Below, piece by piece: positions 14,656 to 25,517 of a DNA stretch of 31,985 nucleotides. The notes beneath the pieces are model-generated. The model searched no databases. It saw nothing but the letters and a program-made list of their open reading frames with translations, and was not told the origin of the DNA. Source of the DNA: an uncultured Blautia sp. (GTDB lineage Bacteria > Bacillota > Clostridia > Lachnospirales > Lachnospiraceae); NCBI GenBank assembly GCA_900556555.1, contig USPF01000026.1, forward strand, positions 1 through 31,985. The letters run 5' to 3'. The position numbers and the translations under genes are program-made. Position 1 is the first letter of the stretch. Each line of letters opens with the position of its first letter.

Positions 14656-16947
14656 CTATTTACTTTCCTGTCTTTTTAATAATTCCATTGCAATTTTTTC
14701 TGCGGTGATAGGCATTTCACGGATACGGACGCCCACGGCATTATAAACTGCGTTTGCAATGGCAGGACATGGTGTATTGATAACAATTTCCCCAATGGAT
14801 TTCGCACCAAACGGGTGGGATTTTTCATAGCTTGGAGCAAAGTCCACACGGATTTTTCCCACATCCTGTCTGGATGGAATCTTGTACTGCATCAGGGAAT
14901 TGTTTCTGAGCTGTCCTTTTTCATTATACTGGATATCTTCATAAAGTGCCATACCGATTCCCTGGGCCAGTCCGCCTTCTATCTGAACTCTTGCCAGATT
15001 TGGATTGATCGGCGTTCCGCAGTCTGTTACAGCTACATAATCCAGAAGTTCGATTGCTCCTGTCTCGGTATCGATCTCTACTTCTGCCATACCAGCCATA
15101 AATGGAGGCGGTGAGATTTTAGAAGAACGGGATGCAGATGCCTGAAGGCTGGTATTGTTTCCGCAAGTTCCTTTGACTGCGATCTCTTCCAGAGAAACAC
15201 TTTTTTCCCCGTCAAGTTCATATACTCTTTTGCCGTCAAAATCCACATCTTCCAGATTTTTCTCTAACATAGATGCACCTAATTCTTTAATCTTCCCACA
15301 AAGCTGCTGGCAAGCGTCTGCAACTGCAATTCCTGTGATATAGGTTGTAGCTGATGCATAAGAACCGGAATCATAAGGTGAAACATCTGTATCTACACCG
15401 AATACTACGATATTATCAAAATCTGTTTCCAGGATGTCTGCTGCCATCTGGGAAAGAATGGTATCACACCCTGTTCCCATATCGGTTGCACCCAGGCTTA
15501 ATGTATAGGAGCCATCTTCTCCAAGCTTAATGGAAGCCCCTCCTACGTCAACCCCTGCAATGGAAGAACCCTGCATGGCAAGTGCTGCTCCCACGCCCCG
15601 GATTTTTCCGTTTCCCATATCTTTTCTCGGATATTTTTCATCCCAGCCAATCATTGCTTTTGCTTTTTCTACACACTGATCCAAGGTACAGCTCGTCACA
15701 ACCGGACTTCCGTCATATCCCAGGAAGGGGTCTCCTTCTCTGGATAAATTCAGTTCTCTGAATTTCACCGGATCCATGCCTATCTTGTAAGCCAGTTCAT
15801 CTACTGCGGATTCCACAGCAAAGATTCCCTGTGTTGCCCCGTATCCTCTGTATGCACCTGCTGACATGCGGTTTGTATAGACCACCTCATAGGTGAAACG
15901 GTATGCTTCTTTTTTTCCGTATAGTCCCAATGGCTTATGTCCAGAAAGACCTACTGTTGTAGGACCATGCTCACCATAAGCACCTGTATTAGATAAGGTA
16001 TGGATATCCATTGCCTTCAAAATTCCATTTTCGTCTGCTCCCAGGCGTACGGTCACTTCCATCTCATGGCGTGGGGAAGAGCAGATTTGTGATTCATAAC
16101 GGCTGAACACTAGTTTTGCAGGACGTTTTGTCTTCAGGGTCACAAGTGCCGGATAAACTTCTGTCACCGCAGTCTGTTTCGCACCGAAACCGCCTCCGAT
16201 ACGTGGTTTCACAACACGGACATTAGAAGCACCGATTCCAAGGGCACGGCCCAGGATTCTTCTGACATGAAATGGCACCTGGGTAGAAGTAACCACATTC
16301 ATTCGGCCAAAATAATCTAAGTATGTGTAGCTTCGGAAGGTTTCCATCATGGCCTGCTGGTTGGCTTTTGTATGATAGGTTTTTTCAACTGTGTATTTGC
16401 AATGTTTCAAAACCTCATCCACATCTCCTGCACTCTCTTCCTTCATAGCACAGAGGTTTCTCTTGTTGTCAGCACCAACCGGAACCTTGGATTCCCAGTC
16501 TTCTTCGGGATGGATCACAACAGGATTATCTTTCGCCTCATGGAAGTCAAGCACAGCATCCAGAACCTGATATTTTACTTTGATTAATTTTAATGCTTTG
16601 TCTACTGCCTTCTCTGTCTCTCCTGCAACAATGGCAACGTTATCTCCAACAAAACGGACTCTCTGGTCAAGAATCAGCCTGTCATAGGGGCTAAGCTCCG
16701 GATAGGTCTGTCCTGCAAGGGTAAAACGCTGCTGTGGGACGTCTTTATAAGTGAGTACACAAGCAATCCCAGGAACTTTCAGGGCAGCTTCTGTATGAAT
16801 TTCTTCAACCAGGGCGTGAGCATGAGGACTTCTTAAAAGCTTAACGATCAGGCAGTCCTTGGGTGCAATATCATCTGTATATACCGGCTGTCCTGTCACC
16901 AGTGCCATAGAATCTTTTTTCTGCACAGAGGTATTTACATATTTCAT
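14656..16947 (-). CDS. xdhA: Xanthine dehydrogenase-family molybdenum-binding subunit
   Basis: This is a 763-residue large subunit of a molybdenum hydroxylase. The N-terminal a/b hammerhead domain (DSMALVTGQPVYTDDI...LLRSPHAHA) precedes the molybdopterin domains, with RIGGGFGAKQ, AGAYRGYGATQGIFAVE and AGVDVGGASIKLGEDG. The likely catalytic Glu720 lies in GAKSIGEIVINTPCPAIANAV. Length fits the separate-subunit type (about 760). It starts 2 nt after the 2Fe-2S subunit gene. The enzyme hydroxylates a heterocycle such as hypoxanthine/xanthine using water. The true substrate cannot be read from sequence, and no purine transport or cofactor-maturation gene (XdhC-type chaperone, moaA, yqeB) is present in the window. 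Confidence 0.92.
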   Translation of the reverse strand: MKYVNTSVQKKDSMALVTGQPVYTDDIAPKDCLIVKLLRSPHAHALVEEIHTEAALKVPGIACVLTYKDVPQQRFTLAGQTYPELSPYDRLILDQRVRFVGDNVAIVAGETEKAVDKALKLIKVKYQVLDAVLDFHEAKDNPVVIHPEEDWESKVPVGADNKRNLCAMKEESAGDVDEVLKHCKYTVEKTYHTKANQQAMMETFRSYTYLDYFGRMNVVTSTQVPFHVRRILGRALGIGASNVRVVKPRIGGGFGAKQTAVTEVYPALVTLKTKRPAKLVFSRYESQICSSPRHEMEVTVRLGADENGILKAMDIHTLSNTGAYGEHGPTTVGLSGHKPLGLYGKKEAYRFTYEVVYTNRMSAGAYRGYGATQGIFAVESAVDELAYKIGMDPVKFRELNLSREGDPFLGYDGSPVVTSCTLDQCVEKAKAMIGWDEKYPRKDMGNGKIRGVGAALAMQGSSIAGVDVGGASIKLGEDGSYTLSLGATDMGTGCDTILSQMAADILETDFDNIVVFGVDTDVSPYDSGSYASATTYITGIAVADACQQLCGKIKELGASMLEKNLEDVDFDGKRVYELDGEKSVSLEEIAVKGTCGNNTSLQASASRSSKISPPPFMAGMAEVEIDTETGAIELLDYVAVTDCGTPINPNLARVQIEGGLAQGIGMALYEDIQYNEKGQLRNNSLMQYKIPSRQDVGKIRVDFAPSYEKSHPFGAKSIGEIVINTPCPAIANAVYNAVGVRIREMPITAEKIAMELLKRQESK

Positions 16948-16949
16948 GC

Positions 16950-17423
16950 TTACATTCCCTCCTTTTCCTGCTGTTTTTTATATTCCAGATATTTCAGTAC
17001 ACTTCTGGTCTGTCCCATAAAGCCACTGCATCTGCATAAATTCCCTGCCATATATTCATTGATTTCTTCTTCTGTTGGGTCATCCAGTTCTTTCAGCATC
17101 GCAAAAATATTCATCATAAATCCAGGATTGCAGAACCCGCACTGCTCTGCACCTTCTTTTGCAAGAAAGCTTCCGATTTCTTCTGCTTCCTCCTGCATCC
17201 CTTCCAGTGTAACCACATGTTTTCCGTCTGCCCTTGCCGCAAGAAAACTACAGGATAAAACAGGTTTTTCTTCTAATAAAACTGTGCAAAGCCCGCAGTT
17301 TGCTGTTTCGCATCCACGCTTCACACTGTAACATCCCTTTTCTCTTAATAAATCAAGAAGCAGGGTATCCGGCTCAATTTCTGCCTGGATTTTATTTCCG
17401 TTTAACCAGAATTTTATTTCCAT
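16950..17423 (-). CDS. xdhC: Xanthine dehydrogenase-family 2Fe-2S subunit
   Basis: This is a 157-residue small subunit with two 2Fe-2S clusters. The plant-type ferredoxin cluster uses Cys38, Cys43, Cys46 and Cys58 (RGCETANCGLC...SC). The second, all-helical domain uses Cys95, Cys98, Cys130 and Cys132 (QCGFCNPGFMMN; NLCRCSG). All eight ligands are present. It passes electrons from the molybdenum centre to the FAD subunit. It is located between the FAD gene (21 nt before) and the Mo gene (2 nt after), so the operon order is FAD, FeS, Mo. The symbol follows the subunit naming of the separate-chain enzymes and should not be confused with the XdhC maturation chaperone. Confidence 0.93.
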   Translation of the reverse strand: MEIKFWLNGNKIQAEIEPDTLLLDLLREKGCYSVKRGCETANCGLCTVLLEEKPVLSCSFLAARADGKHVVTLEGMQEEAEEIGSFLAKEGAEQCGFCNPGFMMNIFAMLKELDDPTEEEINEYMAGNLCRCSGFMGQTRSVLKYLEYKKQQEKEGM

Positions 17424-17444
17424 CTATATCTTCCTCCTGACTTC

Positions 17445-18266
17445 TTATTTCTCTGTCTCCAATGAAACTGCTTTTAGAAGAGCTCTCTTCACTAATACCT
17501 TTACCAGAAGGCTTCTGTATTCTTTGGAAGCTCTCATATTGCTACCTGTAGGAACCTGGCTCTGCACATACAGAGCAAACTTTTCTGCTGCTGCTTCCTG
17601 TTCTTTGGATGACAGTGCCTGGAAGTTCTCTAAAATTCCTTCCTGATCCCGGATGACTCTGGCTCTTGACAGGCATGCACCCAGAACTGCCCTGCACGCA
17701 TTCTCCGGTGAAATAGAGACAGCACATGCAAGTACAGGGAAATCTGTTTTGCTGTTTCTCTGGCTGAAATAAGCGGTTTTTAAGGGCTGTTTCTTCACGA
17801 TCACACGCACTAAAATATCACGGTCACGCCTGCTTGCTGCAAATTCTTCCATAGAAACAATTCCGCCTTTATATAATTCCACATAAGAATCCAGCGCAAG
17901 AAACATGGTCAGCACGTCGGAAAATCCAAATCTTCCAAAAATGCTGCCGCCTACAGTAGCACTATTCCGAAACTGCACTCCAACAATATGACGCAGGCTT
18001 TCTTTCATGGCACCATGTGTATAAGCATCCAGCCCCTTGTCTGTCTCCAAGGTTCTGAGAGATGTCATAGCACCGATACGGAATTCTTCTTCTGTCTCTT
18101 CTATGGTATCAAGACCCAATCCTGATAAATCAATGGCTGTACTTACCATTCTGTTTCCCATTTTTAGCCAGACCATACCACCCAACACACAGGCACTTCT
18201 CTTCTGGTTTAATTCGTAGGCTTCTTCCAGATTTTTTACCTTTCTGTATTCTTTGATTTTTAGCAT
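17445..18266 (-). CDS. xdhB: Xanthine dehydrogenase-family FAD-binding subunit
   Basis: This is a 273-residue FAD subunit of the CO-dehydrogenase/xanthine-dehydrogenase type. The FAD-binding motif is CVLGGMVWLKMGNR near 28-40, and NSATVGGSIFGRFGFSDVL forms the second flavin-contacting block. A C-terminal CO_deh_flav_C domain follows (KTAYFSQRNSKTDFPVLACAVSI). The start MLKIKEYRK is chosen because AGAGGAAAAG lies just before it. An in-frame ATG at 18359 lies inside the promoter. It is the first gene of the operon, downstream of a terminator-like hairpin in the leader. It passes electrons to NAD or another acceptor. At 273 residues it is near the usual 260-290. Confidence 0.9.
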   Translation of the reverse strand: MLKIKEYRKVKNLEEAYELNQKRSACVLGGMVWLKMGNRMVSTAIDLSGLGLDTIEETEEEFRIGAMTSLRTLETDKGLDAYTHGAMKESLRHIVGVQFRNSATVGGSIFGRFGFSDVLTMFLALDSYVELYKGGIVSMEEFAASRRDRDILVRVIVKKQPLKTAYFSQRNSKTDFPVLACAVSISPENACRAVLGACLSRARVIRDQEGILENFQALSSKEQEAAAEKFALYVQSQVPTGSNMRASKEYRSLLVKVLVKRALLKAVSLETEK

Positions 18267-18298
18267 CACTTTTCCTCTTAACTTTCTGAATAACTGCG

Positions 18299-18323
18299 AA
18301 AAAAGCACTGCTGATGCAGTGCT
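18299..18323 (-). terminator. Terminator-like hairpin in the hydroxylase operon leader
   Basis: On the minus strand AGCACTGC (18316-18323) pairs perfectly with GCAGTGCT (18304-18311) around ATCA and is followed at once by six Ts, a complete intrinsic terminator. It lies between the operon promoter and the FAD-subunit start, so it would stop transcripts about 40 nt after initiation unless antagonised. No competing antiterminator stem is obvious. Confidence 0.7.
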
Positions 18324-18345
18324 CCTATGTTGTTTTCCTTTATTC

Positions 18346-18375
18346 AGTATATCATACACATTTTAACAGAAGCAA
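18346..18375 (-). promoter_or_regulatory. Promoter of the molybdenum hydroxylase operon
   Basis: On the minus strand a -35 TTGCTT (18370-18375) and -10 TATACT (18346-18351, preceded by TGA) are 18 bp apart. Predicted initiation near 18339 leaves a leader of about 70 nt containing the terminator hairpin. Confidence 0.55.
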
Positions 18376-18475
18376 GCATTTTCTCTTTCCTTTTCTCCGA
18401 ATCTGTATTAGAATGTTACTGTTTAAAAGTATTTTTTTATACCACTATACATATGAAGGAGATAAGACAAAAATC

Positions 18476-19846
18476 ATGAAACAATCAACGGATTTGGGAA
18501 AGGACACAGTTCCTCTTCTTGTTCTGAAACTGGCAGTTCCTTCCATGATTGCCCAATTTGTCACTGTGTTATACAGTATCATTGACCGTATGTTTATCGG
18601 AAACATTAAGGAAATCGGAGATATTGCCCTTGCGGGTGTAGGGGTCTGCGGCCCTATTGTGACTCTGCTGACTTCCTTTGGAACCTTGATTGGACTGGGT
18701 GGCTCCATCCTCATGGCCATGCGTATGGGTGCAGGATTAAAAAAAGAGGCGGAATCCATTCTGGCACACAGCTTTGCCATGCTGATTATTTTTTCCGGGA
18801 TATTGACCTTGCTCTTTATGCTGACGAAAAACCATCTGCTGAACTGGTTTGGTGCAAGCCCCATGACTTTTCCCTATGCAAACACTTACATGACCATCTA
18901 TACCGCCGGAACTTTTTTCGCACTCATGGCCATTGGCCTGAATTATTTCATCACCTGCCAGGGATTTCCGGCAGTGGGAATGTTCACAGTTCTGATTGGT
19001 GCCCTGACTAATATTGTACTGGATCCTGTTTTTATTTTCCTGCTGGACATGGGTGTAGCAGGGGCTGCCTGGGCTACCGTAATTGCCCAGTTTGCATCCT
19101 GTGCTTTTGCTTTTTGCTTCCTGATTGGAAAGAAAGTTCCCATTAAGATTATCCGCCTGAAAAAAGAAATGTTTTCCAAAAACATCACTGCAAGAATTAT
19201 GGGACTCGGGCTCTCTCCCTTCCTGATTCTTGCAACAGACAGCGTTATCATCATTGTAATGAACACGGTGCTTCAAAAATACGGTGGTCCAAAAGAAGGA
19301 GATTTGCTCATCACCTGTGCCACCATTGTCCAAAGTTACATGATGCTGATTACAGGTCCTATGCTTGGTATCTCCAGCGGAACCCAGGCAATCCTCAGTT
19401 ATAATTACGGTGCAAAAGAAATTAAAAGGGTCCGGAAAGCAGAAAAGTATATTCTCATCCTCTGCCTTTGTTTTACATCATTCATGTTCATTCTGTCCAG
19501 GATTGTGCCGGAATATTTTATCCGAATCTTTACAAGAGAACCTGAACTTACTGACCTGTGTGTCTGGGGAATTCACATCTTTACTTTGATGATTATTCCC
19601 CTGAGTTTCCAGTATGTCTTTGTAGACGGCTTCACGGCTCTTGGAAGAAGCAAAACTGCATTGTTCCTCTCTATGTTCCGGAAAGGAGATTATATGCTGT
19701 TTACCATTCTGCTGCCAGCCTTTTTCGGGGCAAGGAGTTCTTTCTACGCACAGCCTCTGGCAGATGGGATTGCTGCCACAATGTCCATTATTGCATTTTT
19801 ACTTGTCTTTAACAAACATTTACGGAAACAGGAGGTATCTCTATGA
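18476..19846 (+). CDS. MATE-family multidrug/cation antiporter
   Basis: This is a 456-residue membrane protein with twelve predicted helices in two similar halves, typical of MATE exporters driven by Na+ or H+. The first half opens with PLLVLKLAVPSMIAQFVTVLYSIIDRMFIGNI, the family hallmark, and includes VGVCGPIVTLLTSFGTLIGLGGS. The second half begins near MGLGLSPFLILATDSVIIIVMN. The ATG at 18476 is chosen because it begins the conserved N-terminus (MKQSTDLGKDTVP) and AAGGAGAT lies about 13 nt upstream. The longer upstream frame has no family match. The gene overlaps the next lipoprotein gene by 4 nt (ATGA). The substrate is unknown. Confidence 0.92.
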   Translation: MKQSTDLGKDTVPLLVLKLAVPSMIAQFVTVLYSIIDRMFIGNIKEIGDIALAGVGVCGPIVTLLTSFGTLIGLGGSILMAMRMGAGLKKEAESILAHSFAMLIIFSGILTLLFMLTKNHLLNWFGASPMTFPYANTYMTIYTAGTFFALMAIGLNYFITCQGFPAVGMFTVLIGALTNIVLDPVFIFLLDMGVAGAAWATVIAQFASCAFAFCFLIGKKVPIKIIRLKKEMFSKNITARIMGLGLSPFLILATDSVIIIVMNTVLQKYGGPKEGDLLITCATIVQSYMMLITGPMLGISSGTQAILSYNYGAKEIKRVRKAEKYILILCLCFTSFMFILSRIVPEYFIRIFTREPELTDLCVWGIHIFTLMIIPLSFQYVFVDGFTALGRSKTALFLSMFRKGDYMLFTILLPAFFGARSSFYAQPLADGIAATMSIIAFLLVFNKHLRKQEVSL

Positions 19847-20490
19847 AAAAAACATTTTCTATACTAATGAAAACCGTTTTTCTCACTGCCCTTCTGGCTT
19901 TATCTGGCTGCGGGGAAGATGAACGTGCAAAGGAAGAAGCGGAACTGGATGCTGTATCTGCATCCTTAAACGGTACTCTTGTCCGTTATACAGGCTCTTT
20001 GCTTTCTATTGAAACGGAAGAAGGAAAAACCCTGACCTTTGATAATTGTTCCCGTGCAGAATTAGATTTAAAGAATGGAATCGTTCCTGGAAATGAAGTG
20101 CTTCTTGTGTATGTAGGGGCACTGAAAGACAGTGATACCAGCAAAGTCCGCATCCGGAAAATCGTTGTAGAAGACGATAATACTGGTTTGATTTCTACGG
20201 ATGAGGAAGGTACTGTCACAGGCTCTGTCGCATCTGGTGCTGTTTATTCTGATGCAGGCTATGACGAACCTGAAAGTGGAGTTTCCGTAGAAAAAACGCA
20301 TGGTACTGGTTATATTACCGGAGGCGTCAATGTCCGTTCCGATGCCAAAAAAGGTTCTGAGATTCTGGGACATCTTGGTTCAGGAGATACGGTTACAGTT
20401 ACAGGAATCTGCGAAAATGGATGGTACCGGATTGTATTTGAAGAAAGAACCGCTTATATCTGGAAAGATTATATTTCTTATAAGCAATAA
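19843..20490 (+). CDS. Lipoprotein with C-terminal bacterial SH3 domain
   Basis: This is a 215-residue protein. The signal peptide ends in the lipobox LSGC with Cys23, so the mature protein is lipid-anchored. Residues ~40-110 form a small beta-rich domain (GTLVRYTGSLLSIETEEGKTLTF...VLLVYVGAL). An acidic linker follows, then an SH3b domain at about 155-213 with GGVNVRSDAKKGSEILGHL, DTVTVTGICENGWYRI and AYIWKDYI, which commonly binds cell-wall peptide. Its ATG overlaps the MATE stop codon (ATGA), so the two are translationally coupled, although no joint function is known. It is 30 nt upstream of the broken GH43 gene. Confidence 0.85.
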   Translation: MKKTFSILMKTVFLTALLALSGCGEDERAKEEAELDAVSASLNGTLVRYTGSLLSIETEEGKTLTFDNCSRAELDLKNGIVPGNEVLLVYVGALKDSDTSKVRIRKIVVEDDNTGLISTDEEGTVTGSVASGAVYSDAGYDEPESGVSVEKTHGTGYITGGVNVRSDAKKGSEILGHLGSGDTVTVTGICENGWYRIVFEERTAYIWKDYISYKQ

Positions 20491-22095
<1,605 letters not shown>

Positions 22096-22097
22096 GT

Positions 22098-22147
22098 AAA
22101 AAGTATCCTGCAAACAGCTTTTATCCACTGTTTGCAGGATACTTTTA
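22098..22147. terminator. Bidirectional terminator between GH43 and GH3
   Basis: AAAGTATCCTGCAAACAG pairs perfectly with CTGTTTGCAGGATACTTT around a 10-nt loop, with A and T flanks on both sides. It ends both convergent genes and overlaps the GH3 stop codon. Confidence 0.88.
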
Positions 22148-24262
22148 TAATTCAATCTGGACTTCTACCGGTTTTTTTCCGCTCAAAGATTTGCTTCTTT
22201 CGTCCGGCTGTGAAACACCGGCAAACAATTTAAATTTCCTGCTATCCACATAACGATTTCCGGATTCATCCACTATTTTCATAGCTTTTGACGGTATTGT
22301 AAAATGAATTGTTTTACTTTCATTCTGTTTCATCTGTACTCTCTGAAATCCGCAAAGACTGTGGTTCTTCACTGCCCATGCAGACTCCATATCTTTTATA
22401 TAAATCTGCACAACATCCTCTGTGTCTCTTCCTTTATTTTCAACTTTCACTTCCAATTCAATATCTGAATCCTCTGTCACTTTGCTGATTACTTTTACCT
22501 CTGTAACCTGAACATCTCCATAGGTCAGTCCATATCCAAACGGATATAAAGGCTCTTTTTCAATATACCGGTATGTACGGTTTCTCATAGAATAGTCTGT
22601 AAACTCCGGCATATCTTCCAAATCTTTGTAGAATGTTACAGGAAGCTTTCCTGATGGAGAAACTTTTCCAAACAGCAAGTCTGCCACTGCTTTTCCTCCT
22701 CTTGCCCCTGGATACCAGGCCTGAAGGATTCCGTTACAATGCTGCTCTGCATAATTCAGGTCAATGGCACTTCCAGCCATCAATACCACAATCATAGGTT
22801 TACCAACTGCCGTTACCTTTTCGATTAATTCTTCCTGTGCTTTTGGAAGGTGAAGGTCTTTCTTATCACCGGATGCGTCGCTGTTTCCGGTATCACCTTC
22901 TTCCCCCTCCAGGGTTTCGTCCAGCCCTACACAGACAATTACCACGTCGCTGTGTTCAGCTGTGATTACTGCTTCTGAAATCCTGTCCTGATTCCATGCA
23001 AGGTTCTCTACTTTATCCCTGGAAAGATGACATCCTTCTGAATACAGCACGCGTACATCTTCCCCTGCTTCATCCTGAATTCCTTCCAAAAGTGTAATAT
23101 ATCTGGAAGAAGTTCCATGATAGTTTCCAATCAATGCAGCACGGCTGTTTGCATTTGGTCCTACAACTCCAATGGTTTTTAATTTTTCTTTGTTTAAGGG
23201 CAAAACACCATCATTTTTCAGCAAGACACAGCTTTTGTGAGCCATCTCGACAGCCGCTTCTATATGTTCTTTGCACTCTACTGCTTCATAAGGAATCTCA
23301 TCATATTCTGACCCATCAAACAATCCAAGCAGATATCTGGTTGTAAACAGCCTCTCTGCAGCCACCGTGATTTCTTCCTCTGAAATCAGTCCTTCTTCCA
23401 CTGCTGCCATGAGATGCAGGTATGTATTTCCACAGTTTACGTCACAGCCTTTCTTTAATGCCAGTGCTGCAGATTCTCTGGCATTTTTGGTCACCTTATG
23501 GTTTTCATGGAAATCCTTAATCGCCCAGCAATCGGAAACATAGTGCCCGTCAAAATTCCATTTTCCTCGCAACACCTCTTCCATAAGGTAATGATGCCCG
23601 CAACACGGCTCTCCGTTTGTTCTGTTATAAGCTCCCATAACAGCTTCTACGTCTGCCTCTGTCACCAATGCCTCAAATGCCGGGAGATATGTCTCCCACA
23701 TATCTTTCAAAGTTGCCCTTGCATCAAACTCATGACGGATTGCCTCTGGTCCACTATGTACAGCAAAATGCTTGGCACATGCTGCTGCCTTCATCACAGG
23801 CCCATCACCCTGAAGTCCTTCTACAAAACGTACACCCAGGCGAGAGCTCAGATATGGATCTTCTCCATATGTTTCATGGCCTCTTCCCCAGCGGGGATCA
23901 CGGAAAATATTCACATTAGGTGACCAGAATGTCAGTCCTTTGTAAATATCCCTGTCATTGTGTTTTGAATATTCATTATATTTTGCTCTGCCTTCCGTAG
24001 CAATAATATCTCCGACTTTCTGCATGGCGTCCTCATCAAAAGCTGCTGCCATACCAATTGCCTGGGGAAACATTGTTGCAACTCCTGCTCTTGCAACCCC
24101 ATGCAGAGCTTCATTCCAATAATTGTAGGTAGGAATTCCAAGACGCTCCACCGGTGATGCATCATATTTTAACTGGGATGCTTTTTCCATCAATGTCATT
24201 TTTGATACAAGTTCCTTGGCTTTTTCCCTTGCCTTAGCCCTTTCATTTCTATAATTTTTCAT
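22145..24262 (-). CDS. GH3-family beta-xylosidase-type glycoside hydrolase
   Basis: This is a 705-residue cytoplasmic GH3 enzyme without a signal peptide. The N-terminal TIM-barrel domain contains NYWNEALHGVARAGVATMFPQAIG, FWSPNVNIFRDPRWGRGHETYGEDPYL and AKHFAVHSGPE, typical of bacterial beta-xylosidases. The nucleophile is Asp244 in YVSDCWAI. The middle alpha/beta sandwich (VGPNANSRAALIGNYHG; VVIVCVGLDETLEGEEGDT) and a C-terminal fibronectin-III-like domain (about 590-690) follow. GGAGGG precedes the ATG. It should release xylose, or related sugars, from short xylan oligomers and works with the GH67 enzyme. It appears intact. A small dyad, TTGCT-AATAG-AGCAA, lies upstream. Confidence 0.93.
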   Translation of the reverse strand: MKNYRNERAKAREKAKELVSKMTLMEKASQLKYDASPVERLGIPTYNYWNEALHGVARAGVATMFPQAIGMAAAFDEDAMQKVGDIIATEGRAKYNEYSKHNDRDIYKGLTFWSPNVNIFRDPRWGRGHETYGEDPYLSSRLGVRFVEGLQGDGPVMKAAACAKHFAVHSGPEAIRHEFDARATLKDMWETYLPAFEALVTEADVEAVMGAYNRTNGEPCCGHHYLMEEVLRGKWNFDGHYVSDCWAIKDFHENHKVTKNARESAALALKKGCDVNCGNTYLHLMAAVEEGLISEEEITVAAERLFTTRYLLGLFDGSEYDEIPYEAVECKEHIEAAVEMAHKSCVLLKNDGVLPLNKEKLKTIGVVGPNANSRAALIGNYHGTSSRYITLLEGIQDEAGEDVRVLYSEGCHLSRDKVENLAWNQDRISEAVITAEHSDVVIVCVGLDETLEGEEGDTGNSDASGDKKDLHLPKAQEELIEKVTAVGKPMIVVLMAGSAIDLNYAEQHCNGILQAWYPGARGGKAVADLLFGKVSPSGKLPVTFYKDLEDMPEFTDYSMRNRTYRYIEKEPLYPFGYGLTYGDVQVTEVKVISKVTEDSDIELEVKVENKGRDTEDVVQIYIKDMESAWAVKNHSLCGFQRVQMKQNESKTIHFTIPSKAMKIVDESGNRYVDSRKFKLFAGVSQPDERSKSLSGKKPVEVQIEL

Positions 24263-24364
24263 TGTAGCCCTCCAAATTAATGTTTGTATATATATTTTAC
24301 CATATCCGCTTTATTATTCTGCCTAATAATTGCTCTATTAGCAACAATTCTTGCCTTTTTTAAC

Positions 24365-24412
24365 AAAAAAGCTGTAGCCTATGCTAAAAATGATTCGCAT
24401 AATCTACAGCCT
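24365..24412 (-). terminator. asnA terminator
   Basis: On the minus strand GGCTGTAGATTATGC pairs with GCATAGGCTACAGC (one bulge) and a six-T run follows, about 10 nt after the asnA stop codon. Confidence 0.8.
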
Positions 24413-24421
24413 TCCCATTTA

Positions 24422-25429
24422 TTATAATATATCGATTCCTGCTTTCTGACAGGCTTCCAAGGTTTCTTCATCCCAGATAGATGCCTGCACTTCTCCCACG
24501 TGGGCTTTCCCTAGCAGAAGCATACAAGTTCTTGACTGTCCGATACCACCGCCTATTGTGAGAGGAAGTTTTCCTTCCAAAAGCATCTTATGAAAAGGAA
24601 GTTCTCTTCTATCATTGCATCCTGCTTTTGTAAGCTGTTCATCAAGAGATTTTTCATCCACACGAATTCCCATAGATGAAATCTCAAGTGCACATTGAAG
24701 CGGTTCATGCCAGAACAAAATATCGCAGTTCAGTTTCCAGTCATCATAGTCAGGAGCACGTCCATCATGCCTCTGTCCTGATGCAAGTATATCTCCAATC
24801 TGCATGATACATACTGTTTTATGTTCTTTGGTATAAAGATTCTCTCTTTCCTTCGGAGTTTTATCCGGATATAAATCCTCTAACTCCTGAGATGTGATGA
24901 AAGTGACATCACGGCACAGTTCTGTATCCAGACTCTCATACTCATATTTCAACTCATCCAAGGCATTGCAGATGGCACCTACAATACGGTTCACAACAGA
25001 CTGAAGATATTTCAAATTTCTCTCCTCTTTTGTGATTACCTTTTCCCAATCCCATTGATCCACATACACAGAATGAAGATTGTCCAGTTCTTCGTCTCGG
25101 CGGATTGCGTTCATATCTGTCAAAAGTCCTTTTCCCACATAGAAATCATACCTATACAAAGCCATACGCTTCCACTTAGCCAGAGAATGCACTACCTGCC
25201 CATTGGTACCTGCATCCGGAATATCAAAAGTAACAGCCCGCTCCACACCGTTCAAATCGTCATTTAAACCAGAAGACGGATCTACGAATAAGGGTGCCGT
25301 CACTCTCTTTAATTTCAGAGCCATGCAGAGCTTCTTTTCCATAAGGTGTTTAATGGTTCCTATAGCTTCCTGTGTCTCGTAACGATTCAAACAGGAATAA
25401 TACTGCTCCGGTATTATTACTCTTCCCAT
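24422..25429 (-). CDS. asnA: Aspartate-ammonia ligase (asparagine synthetase A)
   Basis: This is a 335-residue AsnA, which makes asparagine from aspartate, ammonia and ATP and resembles the catalytic core of class II aspartyl-tRNA synthetases. Recognisable blocks are VTAPLFVDPSSGLNDDLNGVERAV at the start, AKWKRMALYRYDFYVGKGLLTDMNAIRRDE, HSVYVDQWDWEKVI and LPLTIGGGIGQSRTCMLLLGKAHVGEVQASIW at the end. Length fits the family (about 330-340). AAAGGAGAGG precedes the ATG. It has its own promoter and terminator, and sits as an intact housekeeping gene in the middle of a decaying xylan island. No functional link with its neighbours is apparent. Confidence 0.97.
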   Translation of the reverse strand: MGRVIIPEQYYSCLNRYETQEAIGTIKHLMEKKLCMALKLKRVTAPLFVDPSSGLNDDLNGVERAVTFDIPDAGTNGQVVHSLAKWKRMALYRYDFYVGKGLLTDMNAIRRDEELDNLHSVYVDQWDWEKVITKEERNLKYLQSVVNRIVGAICNALDELKYEYESLDTELCRDVTFITSQELEDLYPDKTPKERENLYTKEHKTVCIMQIGDILASGQRHDGRAPDYDDWKLNCDILFWHEPLQCALEISSMGIRVDEKSLDEQLTKAGCNDRRELPFHKMLLEGKLPLTIGGGIGQSRTCMLLLGKAHVGEVQASIWDEETLEACQKAGIDIL

Positions 25430-25475
25430 ATGTTCCTCTCCTTTAAAACTTTACATTCTTAAAATTCTGATTTCT

Positions 25476-25504
25476 ATTGTATTACAAAACCCGCTGTATG
25501 TAAA
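25476..25504 (-). promoter_or_regulatory. asnA promoter
   Basis: On the minus strand -35 TTTACA (25499-25504) and -10 TACAAT (25476-25481) are separated by 17 bp, about 45 nt before the asnA start. Confidence 0.65.
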
Positions 25505-25517
25505 TAAGAACTTATTC

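Noticed and set aside
18266..18375. Purine riboswitch in the hydroxylase leader
   Set aside because: The leader is only about 70 nt and shows a lone terminator stem with none of the conserved purine-aptamer loops.
18737..19333. 198-codon minus-strand frame opposite the MATE gene
   Set aside because: It is antisense to a clear MATE gene, with no family motifs and an odd Gln/His/Asn composition typical of shadow frames.
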